Positions 15,566 to 23,004 of a DNA stretch of 26,191 bases are shown here, piece after piece. Below the pieces are notes generated by a model, which was not told the origin of the DNA, made no database searches, and saw only the letters and a list, made by a program, of their open reading frames with translations. The DNA is from an uncultured Ignavibacteriota bacterium (GTDB lineage Bacteria > Bacteroidota > Ignavibacteria > Tepidaquicellales > Tepidaquicellaceae). The stretch spans positions 1 to 26,191 of the forward strand of contig CALGII010000192.1 in the NCBI GenBank assembly GCA_937915485.1. The letters are read 5' to 3'. Position numbers and translations under genes: made by a program. Numbering within the stretch: the stretch's first letter is position 1; each line of letters opens with the position of its first letter.

Positions 15566-16224
15566 TTGGAATAACATACTCCGAAACAATGTTCGATGAA
15601 TACCTGAAATGGCTTGACCATTTTAACGCGGATTATTGCGTCCTCGATTATAGACGTTCAGATTCTTTCTCTGCTTTTGAGAAATGCAAAGCCCTTATCC
15701 TTACAGGCGGAATCGACATTTATCCCGAACTCTTCAATGACTGGGACACAAAATCCATAGAAGGAAAATATAATCCAGAAAGAGACGGCTTCGAGTTTAA
15801 GATTCTTGAATCAGCCGTCCATAGGAATCTTCCCGTGCTCGGCATTTGCAGGGGATGCCAGTTCATTAACGTCTATTTCAACGGCTCTCTTATTTTTGAT
15901 ATCGAATCGGTCAGAAAAGTTAACCACCGCGCGCTCGAAGATAAAAAGATGCGGCTCCATCCCGTTAACGTCGTCGAAGATTCAGTGCTCTGCAATATCA
16001 TCGGTGAAAAAGAAGGCGTCGTTACCAGTTCTCACCATCAGTCGGTTGACCGCCCGGGTGAAGGCATAAGGATTACTTCAAAATCACCCGACGGCATTGT
16101 CGAAAGCATCGAACACTCTGACAAATTCATCCTCGGCGTTCAGTGGCACCCCGAATGCCTGGAAAATTTTAATGACCCGTTTTCAAAAAATCTGATAATG
16201 AAAATAATCGAGTTATCAAGATGA
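15562..16224 (+). CDS. Peptidase C26 / gamma-glutamyl-gamma-aminobutyrate hydrolase family protein
   Basis: A 220-residue class I glutamine amidotransferase-fold hydrolase. The nucleophile elbow is LGICRGCQFINVYFNGSL, and the His/Glu pair is in GVQWHPE. The family-specific segments LTGGIDIYPELF, VTSSHHQSVDRPGEGIRI and SPDGIVESIEH match the PuuD group, which cleaves gamma-glutamyl bonds (PuuD: gamma-glutamyl-GABA). It is 25-35 residues shorter than typical PuuD, mainly through a brief N-terminus, but the catalytic triad is complete. No putrescine or GABA genes are nearby. It overlaps lpxK and the envC-like gene by ATGA on both sides, an envelope setting that raises the chance of a different gamma-glutamyl substrate. 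That last point is speculation. Confidence 0.85.
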   Translation: MIGITYSETMFDEYLKWLDHFNADYCVLDYRRSDSFSAFEKCKALILTGGIDIYPELFNDWDTKSIEGKYNPERDGFEFKILESAVHRNLPVLGICRGCQFINVYFNGSLIFDIESVRKVNHRALEDKKMRLHPVNVVEDSVLCNIIGEKEGVVTSSHHQSVDRPGEGIRITSKSPDGIVESIEHSDKFILGVQWHPECLENFNDPFSKNLIMKIIELSR

Positions 16225-17381
16225 GCAGAATTCTGATTCTAATATTGTTGCTTTGCCTCGCTCCTCGTTTATTCGCCGACTATAATTGGCTGGAAGATAA
16301 ACGTAAACAGATTTATAACTATAAAAGAGACCTCGAAAACTATGAGAATCTGATTCAACAAAAAAATAAAATAATTTCCGACATCGGTTACAGAATCCGT
16401 GACATAAACGAACGCATAAAAGTCCTCTCTCAGTTGATTAGCAATATGTCATACGGCGGTTCTAAAGACGACCTTTTCAGGCAGGAAGCCGAATTCATTT
16501 ATAAAAAAGAAAGCGTCGACAGACTTAAAGAGGAATTTAAAAAACGTATTATCTGGCTTTATAAGCACGGCAGCGACTATCAGGCGCAAATACTGTTTAC
16601 TTCCGAGTCCCCTTCAATAATGTATGCGAGGCTTCAGTACCTGAATAAACTCTCGCAATCAAGAAAATCCGATTTCGAGCGTATCAAATACGAGGAAATG
16701 TCCCTCCTTGAAAAAAAGAAAATCAATACGCTCAACAAACTGGAGTACAAAAAGTATTTTGCTCAGAAACGCGAAGACAAGGACTTGCTCCTGAAAGAAA
16801 AAATTCTCGCGGAAGATTCACTTGCAATCGCCCGCGAAGATGTCGATAATACAGGAAGACAAATCGAAAAGATTAAATCTAGAATTCTTGACCTCGAGTT
16901 CGCCGTTAATCAGGTTAAGAAACCCTTTATATATAAATTCAATAATATGCCCGACTATTCATCCGATAACCTCGATAATGCCAAAGGACGGCTCATCGTT
17001 CCCGTTAACAGCATCGAGATAATTAAAGACTTCGGAAGAACTATTAATCCGCTGACAGGCACAATATCACTCAATAACGGCATCGACGTTTCCGTCGCGG
17101 AAAATACCGAAGTGCTGTGCATCGCGGACGGTATTGTCGAAAGCATAGAAATAATTCCGTCGCTTAATAACGTGATTATTATTAAACACCCCGGCGGATT
17201 TACAACCGTCTACGCCGTACTCGGAAGAATTCTCGTTAAAAAAGGCGAAACCGTTAGAACGGGTATGGTAATCGGCTACTCGGGAAGCACCGCCGATAAC
17301 CAGTCCTTCCATTTCGAAATCTGGAAAAATGATTCTCCCCTTGATCCCAAATCCTGGATTAGAAGAGGCATCGCAATATGA
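16221..17381 (+). CDS. EnvC-like murein hydrolase activator with coiled coil and degenerate LytM (M23) domain
   Basis: A 386-residue exported protein. MSRILILILLLCLAPRLFA is a signal peptide. Residues ~20-235 are a long charged coiled coil (DLENYENLIQQKNKIISDIG onwards), as in EnvC. The C-terminal ~110 residues are a LytM/M23 domain (GIDVSVAENTEVLCIADG, KHPGGFTTVYAVLGRILVKK, GETVRTGMVIGYSGS, HFEIW). Compared with active LytM enzymes, the zinc ligand of the HxGxD motif is Asn285 (Asp289 is kept), the His of YAHL is Val333, and the HxH pair is Ser362-Phe-His364. Three of five active-site residues are missing, so it is probably not a hydrolase. EnvC and NlpD are similarly inactive and switch on cell-division amidases. 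The amidase and FtsEX partners are not in the window. ATGA overlaps link it to both neighbours. Confidence 0.88.
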   Translation: MSRILILILLLCLAPRLFADYNWLEDKRKQIYNYKRDLENYENLIQQKNKIISDIGYRIRDINERIKVLSQLISNMSYGGSKDDLFRQEAEFIYKKESVDRLKEEFKKRIIWLYKHGSDYQAQILFTSESPSIMYARLQYLNKLSQSRKSDFERIKYEEMSLLEKKKINTLNKLEYKKYFAQKREDKDLLLKEKILAEDSLAIAREDVDNTGRQIEKIKSRILDLEFAVNQVKKPFIYKFNNMPDYSSDNLDNAKGRLIVPVNSIEIIKDFGRTINPLTGTISLNNGIDVSVAENTEVLCIADGIVESIEIIPSLNNVIIIKHPGGFTTVYAVLGRILVKKGETVRTGMVIGYSGSTADNQSFHFEIWKNDSPLDPKSWIRRGIAI

Positions 17382-18040
17382 TTCCTGTATCAAACATAGG
17401 CAAAAACCCCGCGGTCAGTATAATCATCCCCGTTTATAACAGAAAGAAACTTCTAACGCGCGCCGTGGAATCCGTTCTTTCTCAAACCTTTCAAAACTTT
17501 GAACTTCTCATCATTGACGATGGAAGCACCGATGATTCTTACAGAAATATATTTAAACTCATTAACTACGATTACAGGATAAAATATCTCAGACACTCTA
17601 ATCGAAAAACTCCGCTGTCCCTGAATGCGGGAATTAATCTTTCATCGGGAAAGTTCATAACGTTCCTCGACTCCGATGATGAATATTCCTTAAATCACAT
17701 TGAACAGCGCGTTAAACTTTTTTCAAAAAATAAAGACCTTGAATTGATTTACAGCGGCGCAATGCTGATAGGTAGCGAAGAGGATATGTACGTACCCGAT
17801 GCGAGAAATCCAAAAAAACTTATTCATCTTGATAAGTGTGTTATCGGTGCCACGCTGTTTGGAAAGGAATACGTCTTCAGGCAGCTCGGCGGCTTCAGAA
17901 ATGTTTATTCCTATGATTCGGACTTTGTCAGAAGAGCAAAAAGAAAATTTTCTGTCGGTAAATTTGATTCCGTAACCTACATCTACCACAGAGATTCCAA
18001 AGACAGCGTTCTGACGCAACTAAAAAAAAGTATGAAATGA
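17378..18040 (+). CDS. Glycosyltransferase family 2
   Basis: A 220-residue GT-A fold glycosyltransferase. The N-terminus VSIIIPVYNRKKLLTRAVES continues into VLSQTFQNFELLIIDDGSTD, the nucleotide-binding signature of GT2. FLDSDDEY provides the metal-binding DxD-like motif at about residue 97. The rest is short, with no membrane helix, so this is a compact soluble or peripheral enzyme adding one sugar. Donor and acceptor cannot be read from sequence; the position inside an operon with lpxB, lpxK and an EnvC-like protein suggests a surface glycan or lipopolysaccharide core. It starts in an ATGA overlap with the previous gene and ends in an ATGA overlap with ribD. Confidence 0.88.
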   Translation: MIPVSNIGKNPAVSIIIPVYNRKKLLTRAVESVLSQTFQNFELLIIDDGSTDDSYRNIFKLINYDYRIKYLRHSNRKTPLSLNAGINLSSGKFITFLDSDDEYSLNHIEQRVKLFSKNKDLELIYSGAMLIGSEEDMYVPDARNPKKLIHLDKCVIGATLFGKEYVFRQLGGFRNVYSYDSDFVRRAKRKFSVGKFDSVTYIYHRDSKDSVLTQLKKSMK

Positions 18041-19116
18041 CTTACGATGAAAAAATAATGAGGAACTGCATCCGACTCGCTGAAAAAGGCAGAGTTCTTC
18101 CTAATCCGATGGTCGGCTGCATAATAATAAAAAATTCCGAAATTATCGGAAAAGGATTTCACAAATTGTTCGGAGGCCCCCACGCCGAAGTCATCGCTCT
18201 CAATGACGCGAAAAAACGAGGTTATGACCTGAAAGGCGCCTCCCTCTACGTGAATCTTGAGCCGTGCTCCCACTTCGGCAAAACTCCTCCCTGCGCGGAT
18301 TTGATAATTTCCGAAGGCATCAAAAAAGTTATTATCGGAATGAAAGACCCTAATCCCCTCGTTTCGGGTAAAGGCATGCGGAAACTTCAAAGGAACGGCA
18401 TCGAAGTCGTTTCCGGTATATGCGAAAATGAATGCAGAGAACTAAATAAAGTCTTCATATCCGTAATTTCAAAAAAACGCCCGTATGTAATCCTTAAATC
18501 CGCCCAGAGTATTGACGGGAAAATTGCTCTTAACAACTTTAGTTCAAAGTGGATAACTGGTATAAAATCAAGAACGTTAGCCCACGAAATCAGAAGTTTT
18601 TGCGATGGTATTTTAATCGGCAGAAATACCGCTGAAATCGATAATCCTGAACTCACCGCGAGACTGAATTTACATCCGAAAAACCCCGTGAGAATTGTTA
18701 TCGATAAAAACCTCAAACTTAAAGGCAATCTTAAATTATTTAATGATGAATCTTCACCGGCTGTTATTGTCCACTCGTCCCTGAAAAAACCCGTGAAGAA
18801 AATATTAAACGCCGATTATTTGCCCGTAAAAGAAAAAAACGGAGCGCTTGACCTCGCGGATTTGCTTCATAAATTATTCCTCAAAGGCATCTATTCCCTC
18901 CTCGTTGAAGGCGGAAGTAAAACCCTGTCAGGCTTCCTGAAGCAGGATTTGTTCGATGAAATATTCGTGATGATTGCTCCGAAGATTTTCGGCAAAGGCA
19001 TTTCGACATTTTCGGATTTTGAAATAGATAGAAGCGCGAAAGCGAAAGAATTATTTTTGTATAAAGTTATCAGGCTCGATAACGATATCGTATTAAATTA
19101 TAAACCAAATCATTAA
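18037..19116 (+). CDS. ribD: Bifunctional riboflavin biosynthesis deaminase/reductase RibD
   Basis: A 359-residue two-domain enzyme of riboflavin synthesis. The N-terminal deaminase (residues ~1-145) has zinc ligands H49 in PHAEVIAL and C77/C86 in EPCSHFGKTPPCAD, with the catalytic Glu51. The C-terminal reductase (from ~145) begins KKRPYVILKSAQSIDGKIAL and contains the NADPH-binding segments DGILIGRNTAEIDNPELTAR and LLVEGGSKTLSGFL. It converts the pyrimidine product of GTP cyclohydrolase II through two steps. The start overlaps the GT2 gene by ATGA; its stop overlaps the ribE start (TAATG). The ribBA and ribH genes are not in the window. Confidence 0.96.
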   Translation: MTYDEKIMRNCIRLAEKGRVLPNPMVGCIIIKNSEIIGKGFHKLFGGPHAEVIALNDAKKRGYDLKGASLYVNLEPCSHFGKTPPCADLIISEGIKKVIIGMKDPNPLVSGKGMRKLQRNGIEVVSGICENECRELNKVFISVISKKRPYVILKSAQSIDGKIALNNFSSKWITGIKSRTLAHEIRSFCDGILIGRNTAEIDNPELTARLNLHPKNPVRIVIDKNLKLKGNLKLFNDESSPAVIVHSSLKKPVKKILNADYLPVKEKNGALDLADLLHKLFLKGIYSLLVEGGSKTLSGFLKQDLFDEIFVMIAPKIFGKGISTFSDFEIDRSAKAKELFLYKVIRLDNDIVLNYKPNH

Positions 19117-19727
19117 TGTTCACTGGCATAGTTACAAGCACGGGAAAGGTAGTGAAAATAACACCGAGAGGTGACAGCATTGTTTTTCTCGTTCAACCGC
19201 AGATAAAAAATTACCTCAGGGACAGGCGTAAAGGCGATAGCATGGCGATTAACGGCGCCTGTATGACAATTACGGGAATAAAACTCGGAAAATTTGAATT
19301 CACTACCGTAAACGAATCGTTGAGCAAGACGAACCTCGGCAGTCTTAAAATCGGCTCCTTCGTCAATCTTGAAAAACCGATGAAACTTCACGAAAGCCTC
19401 GACGGTCATATCGTTCAGGGTCACGTGGATTCAACCGGAAAGGTTTATGATATCAGAAAACTGAAAGACAGTTGGGAGTTCTTTTTCGAGTTTCCGCTAA
19501 AGTTCAGGAAAAATCTTATTTATGTCGGCTCCATTTCGATTAACGGAATCAGCCTGACTGTCGCGGATTTGAGGGAAACATCAAAGAAGGTGATTATTAA
19601 AACCGCCATTATCCCGCATACATATACCGCTACTAATTTTCAGTACCTTAAAAAAGGCGATAGCGTGAACCTTGAATTCGATATGCTGGGTAAATTTGTG
19701 ATGAGAATTTTAGGCAAGATTAGATAA
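19116..19727 (+). CDS. ribE: Riboflavin synthase, alpha chain
   Basis: A 203-residue protein that dismutates two 6,7-dimethyl-8-ribityllumazine molecules to riboflavin. The start MFTGIV is diagnostic. The protein consists of two homologous barrels (~1-95 and ~96-190). The first contains MAINGACMTITGI and FTTVNESLSKTNL, the second GHIVQGHVDSTGKV and SISINGISLTVADL. It is the last gene of the plus-strand operon. Its final 18 bases overlap the final 18 bases of the convergent GT9 gene. No FMN riboswitch precedes ribD or ribE, so expression presumably follows the upstream envelope genes. Confidence 0.96.
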   Translation: MFTGIVTSTGKVVKITPRGDSIVFLVQPQIKNYLRDRRKGDSMAINGACMTITGIKLGKFEFTTVNESLSKTNLGSLKIGSFVNLEKPMKLHESLDGHIVQGHVDSTGKVYDIRKLKDSWEFFFEFPLKFRKNLIYVGSISINGISLTVADLRETSKKVIIKTAIIPHTYTATNFQYLKKGDSVNLEFDMLGKFVMRILGKIR

Positions 19728-20738
19728 AGTCTTTTTTATCTCGGCGTATATTTCTTTTTCGTCTATTCGATTGAAACAATCGAGAGTTTTTATTTTGCAG
19801 TAATCCTTACCGTGATTCGTGCAGGGCCTGCAATCAAGTCCGTTCACTTCGAAAACCCAGTCGCCCTTGCCCGCGGGGTAAAACCCGAATCCCTTAACCG
19901 TTGAACCGAATAATGCGATTACCTTTGTGCCTGCGGCATAACCGAGATGCAGCGGTGCTGAATCATTCGTTACAAGAACCCCGCTCCTCTTTATCAATTC
20001 TGCCGATTCAAGAAACGAAAGTTTTCCCGCGAAACTGTAAACTGCGTTGTTAGATGAATTGCCGGCAAGGTCACCGCATAGTTCCGAGTCATCGTCTCCT
20101 CCAATGAGCGCTATCTTGAAACCATCGTCCGAGCAAAGGTTAATTAAATTTCTGAACTTTTCCTTCGGAAATCTTTTTGTGTACCATACGGAACCGGGAG
20201 CTATGCACACGAGTTCCTTCCTTGATTTAATATTCAAACCTTTCACTATTTCATCCGCCGCCCTGACTTCCTTTTCGGAAGGAAACAGTTCCGGCCTGAT
20301 TATTTCATTCGCGTTTATTCCGATTGGCTTTATTAAATCAAGCACGCGGAGTATCTCGTGCTTGTCCGCGTAGTTCACTGTATCCGTGTATAAAAATGAA
20401 AGCGCGGAGTTTTTATAAGATATCGTTCTTCCCTTTTTACCGAGATATGCCATCAGAGTCGTACGTAAAAATCTTTGTACGCCGAATATGTAATTGTACC
20501 TCTCCGATTTTATTCTGCCGACTAACTTGAAAAAACTTGAAACAGTTCTGTCGGACGAGCGCTTGTCGTACACTATAACGTTCCTGATGTGCGGATTTCC
20601 TTCAAGCAGCCCCGCTGTCTTTGGTATGCATAAAAAATCGACATCCGAAGAAGGATATTGTATCTTCAGAGCCTGAACGAGCGGCAATGTCAGGATTACG
20701 TCGCCCGGAAATGCGGTCTGTATAATTAAAAATTTCAT
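19710..20738 (-). CDS. Glycosyltransferase family 9 (heptosyltransferase-like, LPS core)
   Basis: The start is placed at the ATG at 20738 (342 residues), which overlaps the stop of the upstream acyltransferase gene as ATGA. It begins with the canonical MKFLIIQTAFPGDVILTLPL; the 13 residues of a longer frame from 20777 do not fit the family. The GT-B layout shows an N-terminal domain with the GDVILTLP loop, a linker, then CIAPGSVWYTKRFPKEKF and LVTNDSAPLHLGYAAGTKVI plus ALFGSTV, the donor site of ADP-heptose:LPS transferases. GLDCRPCTNHGKDYC near the C-terminus is a typical cysteine-rich tail. It probably adds heptose or a related sugar to the LPS inner core at the cytoplasmic face. Substrate inferred from family only. 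Confidence 0.88.
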   Translation of the reverse strand: MKFLIIQTAFPGDVILTLPLVQALKIQYPSSDVDFLCIPKTAGLLEGNPHIRNVIVYDKRSSDRTVSSFFKLVGRIKSERYNYIFGVQRFLRTTLMAYLGKKGRTISYKNSALSFLYTDTVNYADKHEILRVLDLIKPIGINANEIIRPELFPSEKEVRAADEIVKGLNIKSRKELVCIAPGSVWYTKRFPKEKFRNLINLCSDDGFKIALIGGDDDSELCGDLAGNSSNNAVYSFAGKLSFLESAELIKRSGVLVTNDSAPLHLGYAAGTKVIALFGSTVKGFGFYPAGKGDWVFEVNGLDCRPCTNHGKDYCKIKTLDCFNRIDEKEIYAEIKKTLSNLA

Positions 20739-21618
20739 TTCTGTACGTGCTTGAATCTCCTGTGCAGCCATAACCACTGGTCAGGATGCTCCCTTATTAC
20801 TCGCTCCAGCGCCTTGTTGAACCTCTCGGTCAGTATCTGTACGTTCTCGTCGGTCGCTCCCCCCGTCAGGTCATCGTACTTTAACGGCTCCGTTACTATC
20901 ATGTACTTGTTCGTTTTGCTTCTGTACGCGTACGCGAAAACTATCTCGGTCCTGTTCTTGAGCGCGATTTTTGCAGGACCGGAAAATGTCGCTACCTTCT
21001 GCCCGAAGAAATCCGCGTAAACAGAATAATCCGGATTCGCCGACTGGTCTAGAAGAAAACATACCGTCTCATTCTTTTTTATCAACGTATATATGTTCCG
21101 AAGTGAACTGCCGATTTCAAGCATCTCGTTGCCGCACATCTCCCTGTACTTGTTTACAGTCTTGTTGATTCCCTTGTTCGTCTGAGGCTTCACTACTACG
21201 TTAAGTCGTGACCTGAATATCTTCGCGTATGAAAATGCCATCAACTCCCAGTTCGATATGTGTCCGCTTAAGAAAAACTGTCCCTTCCCTTTCGATATCG
21301 CCTGATATACATAGTTGTAATCCTGAAATGATACGAACGTCTCTATCGTTTCTTTTTTCAGTTTTGGAAAGTATAATAACTCAAATAAAGTTATGCCGAG
21401 ATTTATATAAACGCCCTTTATGGTTTTTTTCTTCCAGGCATCGTCCTTTTCGGGAAAACAAAGCGTAAGATTATTGTATGCTACCTGCTTGCGGAAGGGT
21501 AATAGATAAAAAAAAACAACCCGAAAACTTTTCCTATCCCTTGTATAACCTTGATGGGAAACCTTCGCATCACGAATCCGAGTGATATTAAAAATAAATA
21601 TATTAAAAAATTCACCAT
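20735..21618 (-). CDS. lpxL: LpxL/HtrB-type lipid A acyltransferase, interrupted by an apparent one-base deletion
   Basis: The gene starts at the ATG at 21618, three bases after the miaB stop, with MVNFLIYLFLISLGFVMRRF and then VIQGIGKVFGLFFF. It then runs into a run of nine A on the plus strand (21508-21516). Past the run the correct reading is in another frame: YLLPFRKQVAYNNLTLCFPE, GVYINLGITLFELLYFP, the catalytic HX4E motif GHISNWELMAF, and so on to FKHVQK. One extra base in the run would join both parts into about 294 residues, the normal size of lipid A secondary acyltransferases. As it stands the first frame ends at a TAG shortly after the run. The second part alone (from 21244) lacks the HX4E motif. 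A homopolymer error, transcript slippage or a true mutation are all possible. The family is sure; LpxL versus LpxM-like is not. Confidence 0.8.
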
Positions 21619-21621
21619 TCT

Positions 21622-23004
21622 CTATGTTTCTGTTCTCTCGGCGAATAATGTCGCCGAATTTGATTTTATTATTTTAACTTTTAAGAAATCTCCCGCCGCG
21701 CTGCTGCCTCTCGGCACTATTACTGTCTTGTTGCAGTCCGTTCTTCCCATCAGAAAATCCTCTGACTTCTTGCTGCTTCCCTCAATCAATACTTCTTTCT
21801 CGCAGCCTATTAGTTTCTTGTTAATTCGCGACGACAGTTTTCTCTGCAAACTGATTATTTCGTCCAGCCTCCGTAGTTTCACTTCCTTCGCGACGTCGTC
21901 TTCGAGCCTGTATGACTTCGTGTTTTCTCGCGGCGAGTACGCGAATGTGTAAGCGCTGTCGTATTCCGCTCTCTCCATCAGTTCAAGTGTCATTCTGTGG
22001 TCTTCCTCTGTCTCCGTCGGGAATCCCGTTATTATGTCCGTCGATAACCCGATGCCCGGCATTATCTCCTTTGCGTAATTAAGAACTTCGAGATACTGCT
22101 TTATTGAATACAGCCTGTTCATCAGTTTCAGGATTCTCTCCGAACCCGACTGCACCGGCAAATGTATGTACTTGCAAATATTATCATATTTAGCCATCGT
22201 TTCAAGTAATTTCCTCGAACAGTCGTATGGATGCGATGTCGCGTATCTGATTCTCATTCCGGGAACCGCTTTTGCAACTTGCCTTAGCAAATCGGCAAAG
22301 TCGTTCCCGCCTTCATTGTATGAATTTACGTTCTGTCCGAGCAGTGTCACTTCCTTTACGCCTTCCTCATAAAGCGAAGCGGCTTCGTTCACGATGCTCG
22401 ATACTTTCCTCGACCTTTCCCTGCCCCGTGTGAACGGCACGACGCAGAAAGTGCAGAACTTGTCGCATCCCCGCATCACGGATATCCACGCAGTTACCCC
22501 TTCCTTGCGCACAGGTACTATGTCGTCGTATGTTTCGTCTCTCGACAACTTTACGGCAATTCCTTTCTCACCCGTGCCGTATAGGTTCTCTATAAGTCGC
22601 GGAAGTTTTCTGTATTCGTCGGGACCGACAATTATATCTACTATCTTTTCTTTTTCGATTAAGTCCTTCTTCAGCCTCTCTGCCATGCATCCAAGAATTC
22701 CGATTACTTTATCCGGACTCTTCCTCTTTATCCCTTTCAATTGCTTGAGCCTGTTGTATATCTTTCGCTCGGCGTTTTCCCTGACACTGCAGGTGTTCAA
22801 AAAAATTAAATCGGATTCGCTTATTTCCGTCGTCTCGTTGTATCCGAAATCGCTGAGTACGCTCAGTATTATCTCCGTATCCGATACGTTCATCTGGCAT
22901 CCGTAAGTCTCTATGTACACCCGCTTGTTGTTCGAATGTAAGTTGAACTTGCTTTCAACGGTTTTCACATCGTTGTTTAATATTAATCCATCAAATGACA
23001 TCAA
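21622..23004 (-). CDS. miaB: tRNA-2-methylthio-N6-dimethylallyladenosine synthase MiaB
   Basis: A 460-residue radical-SAM methylthiotransferase that adds the methylthio group to i6A37 of tRNAs reading UNN codons. The N-terminal UPF0004 domain has its three cluster cysteines in ETYGCQMNVSD, LNTCSVREN and ILGCMAER. The radical-SAM motif CxxxCxxC lies in RGCDKFCTFCVVPFTRGRER. The segments LLGQNVNSY, HLPVQSGSERIL and STDIITGFPTETEEDH follow, and a TRAM RNA-binding domain ends the protein. YGCQMN and the overall length favour MiaB over MtaB or RimO. The start overlaps the dxs stop by ATGA, and the stop lies three bases before the acyltransferase gene. Confidence 0.95.
   Translation of the reverse strand: MMSFDGLILNNDVKTVESKFNLHSNNKRVYIETYGCQMNVSDTEIILSVLSDFGYNETTEISESDLIFLNTCSVRENAERKIYNRLKQLKGIKRKSPDKVIGILGCMAERLKKDLIEKEKIVDIIVGPDEYRKLPRLIENLYGTGEKGIAVKLSRDETYDDIVPVRKEGVTAWISVMRGCDKFCTFCVVPFTRGRERSRKVSSIVNEAASLYEEGVKEVTLLGQNVNSYNEGGNDFADLLRQVAKAVPGMRIRYATSHPYDCSRKLLETMAKYDNICKYIHLPVQSGSERILKLMNRLYSIKQYLEVLNYAKEIMPGIGLSTDIITGFPTETEEDHRMTLELMERAEYDSAYTFAYSPRENTKSYRLEDDVAKEVKLRRLDEIISLQRKLSSRINKKLIGCEKEVLIEGSSKKSEDFLMGRTDCNKTVIVPRGSSAAGDFLKVKIIKSNSATLFAERTET

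Noticed and set aside
20739..20777. N-terminal extension of the GT9 protein (13 residues from 20777)
   Set aside because: The family begins at MKFLIIQTAFPGD, and the ATG at 20738 forms an ATGA overlap with the preceding gene; the extension is read from acyltransferase coding sequence.
20735..21244. Acyltransferase as a 169-residue protein starting at 21244
   Set aside because: The start would be an internal TTG directly after the catalytic HX4E motif; upstream codons continue the family sequence back to the homopolymer and, in the other frame, to an ATG right after miaB.
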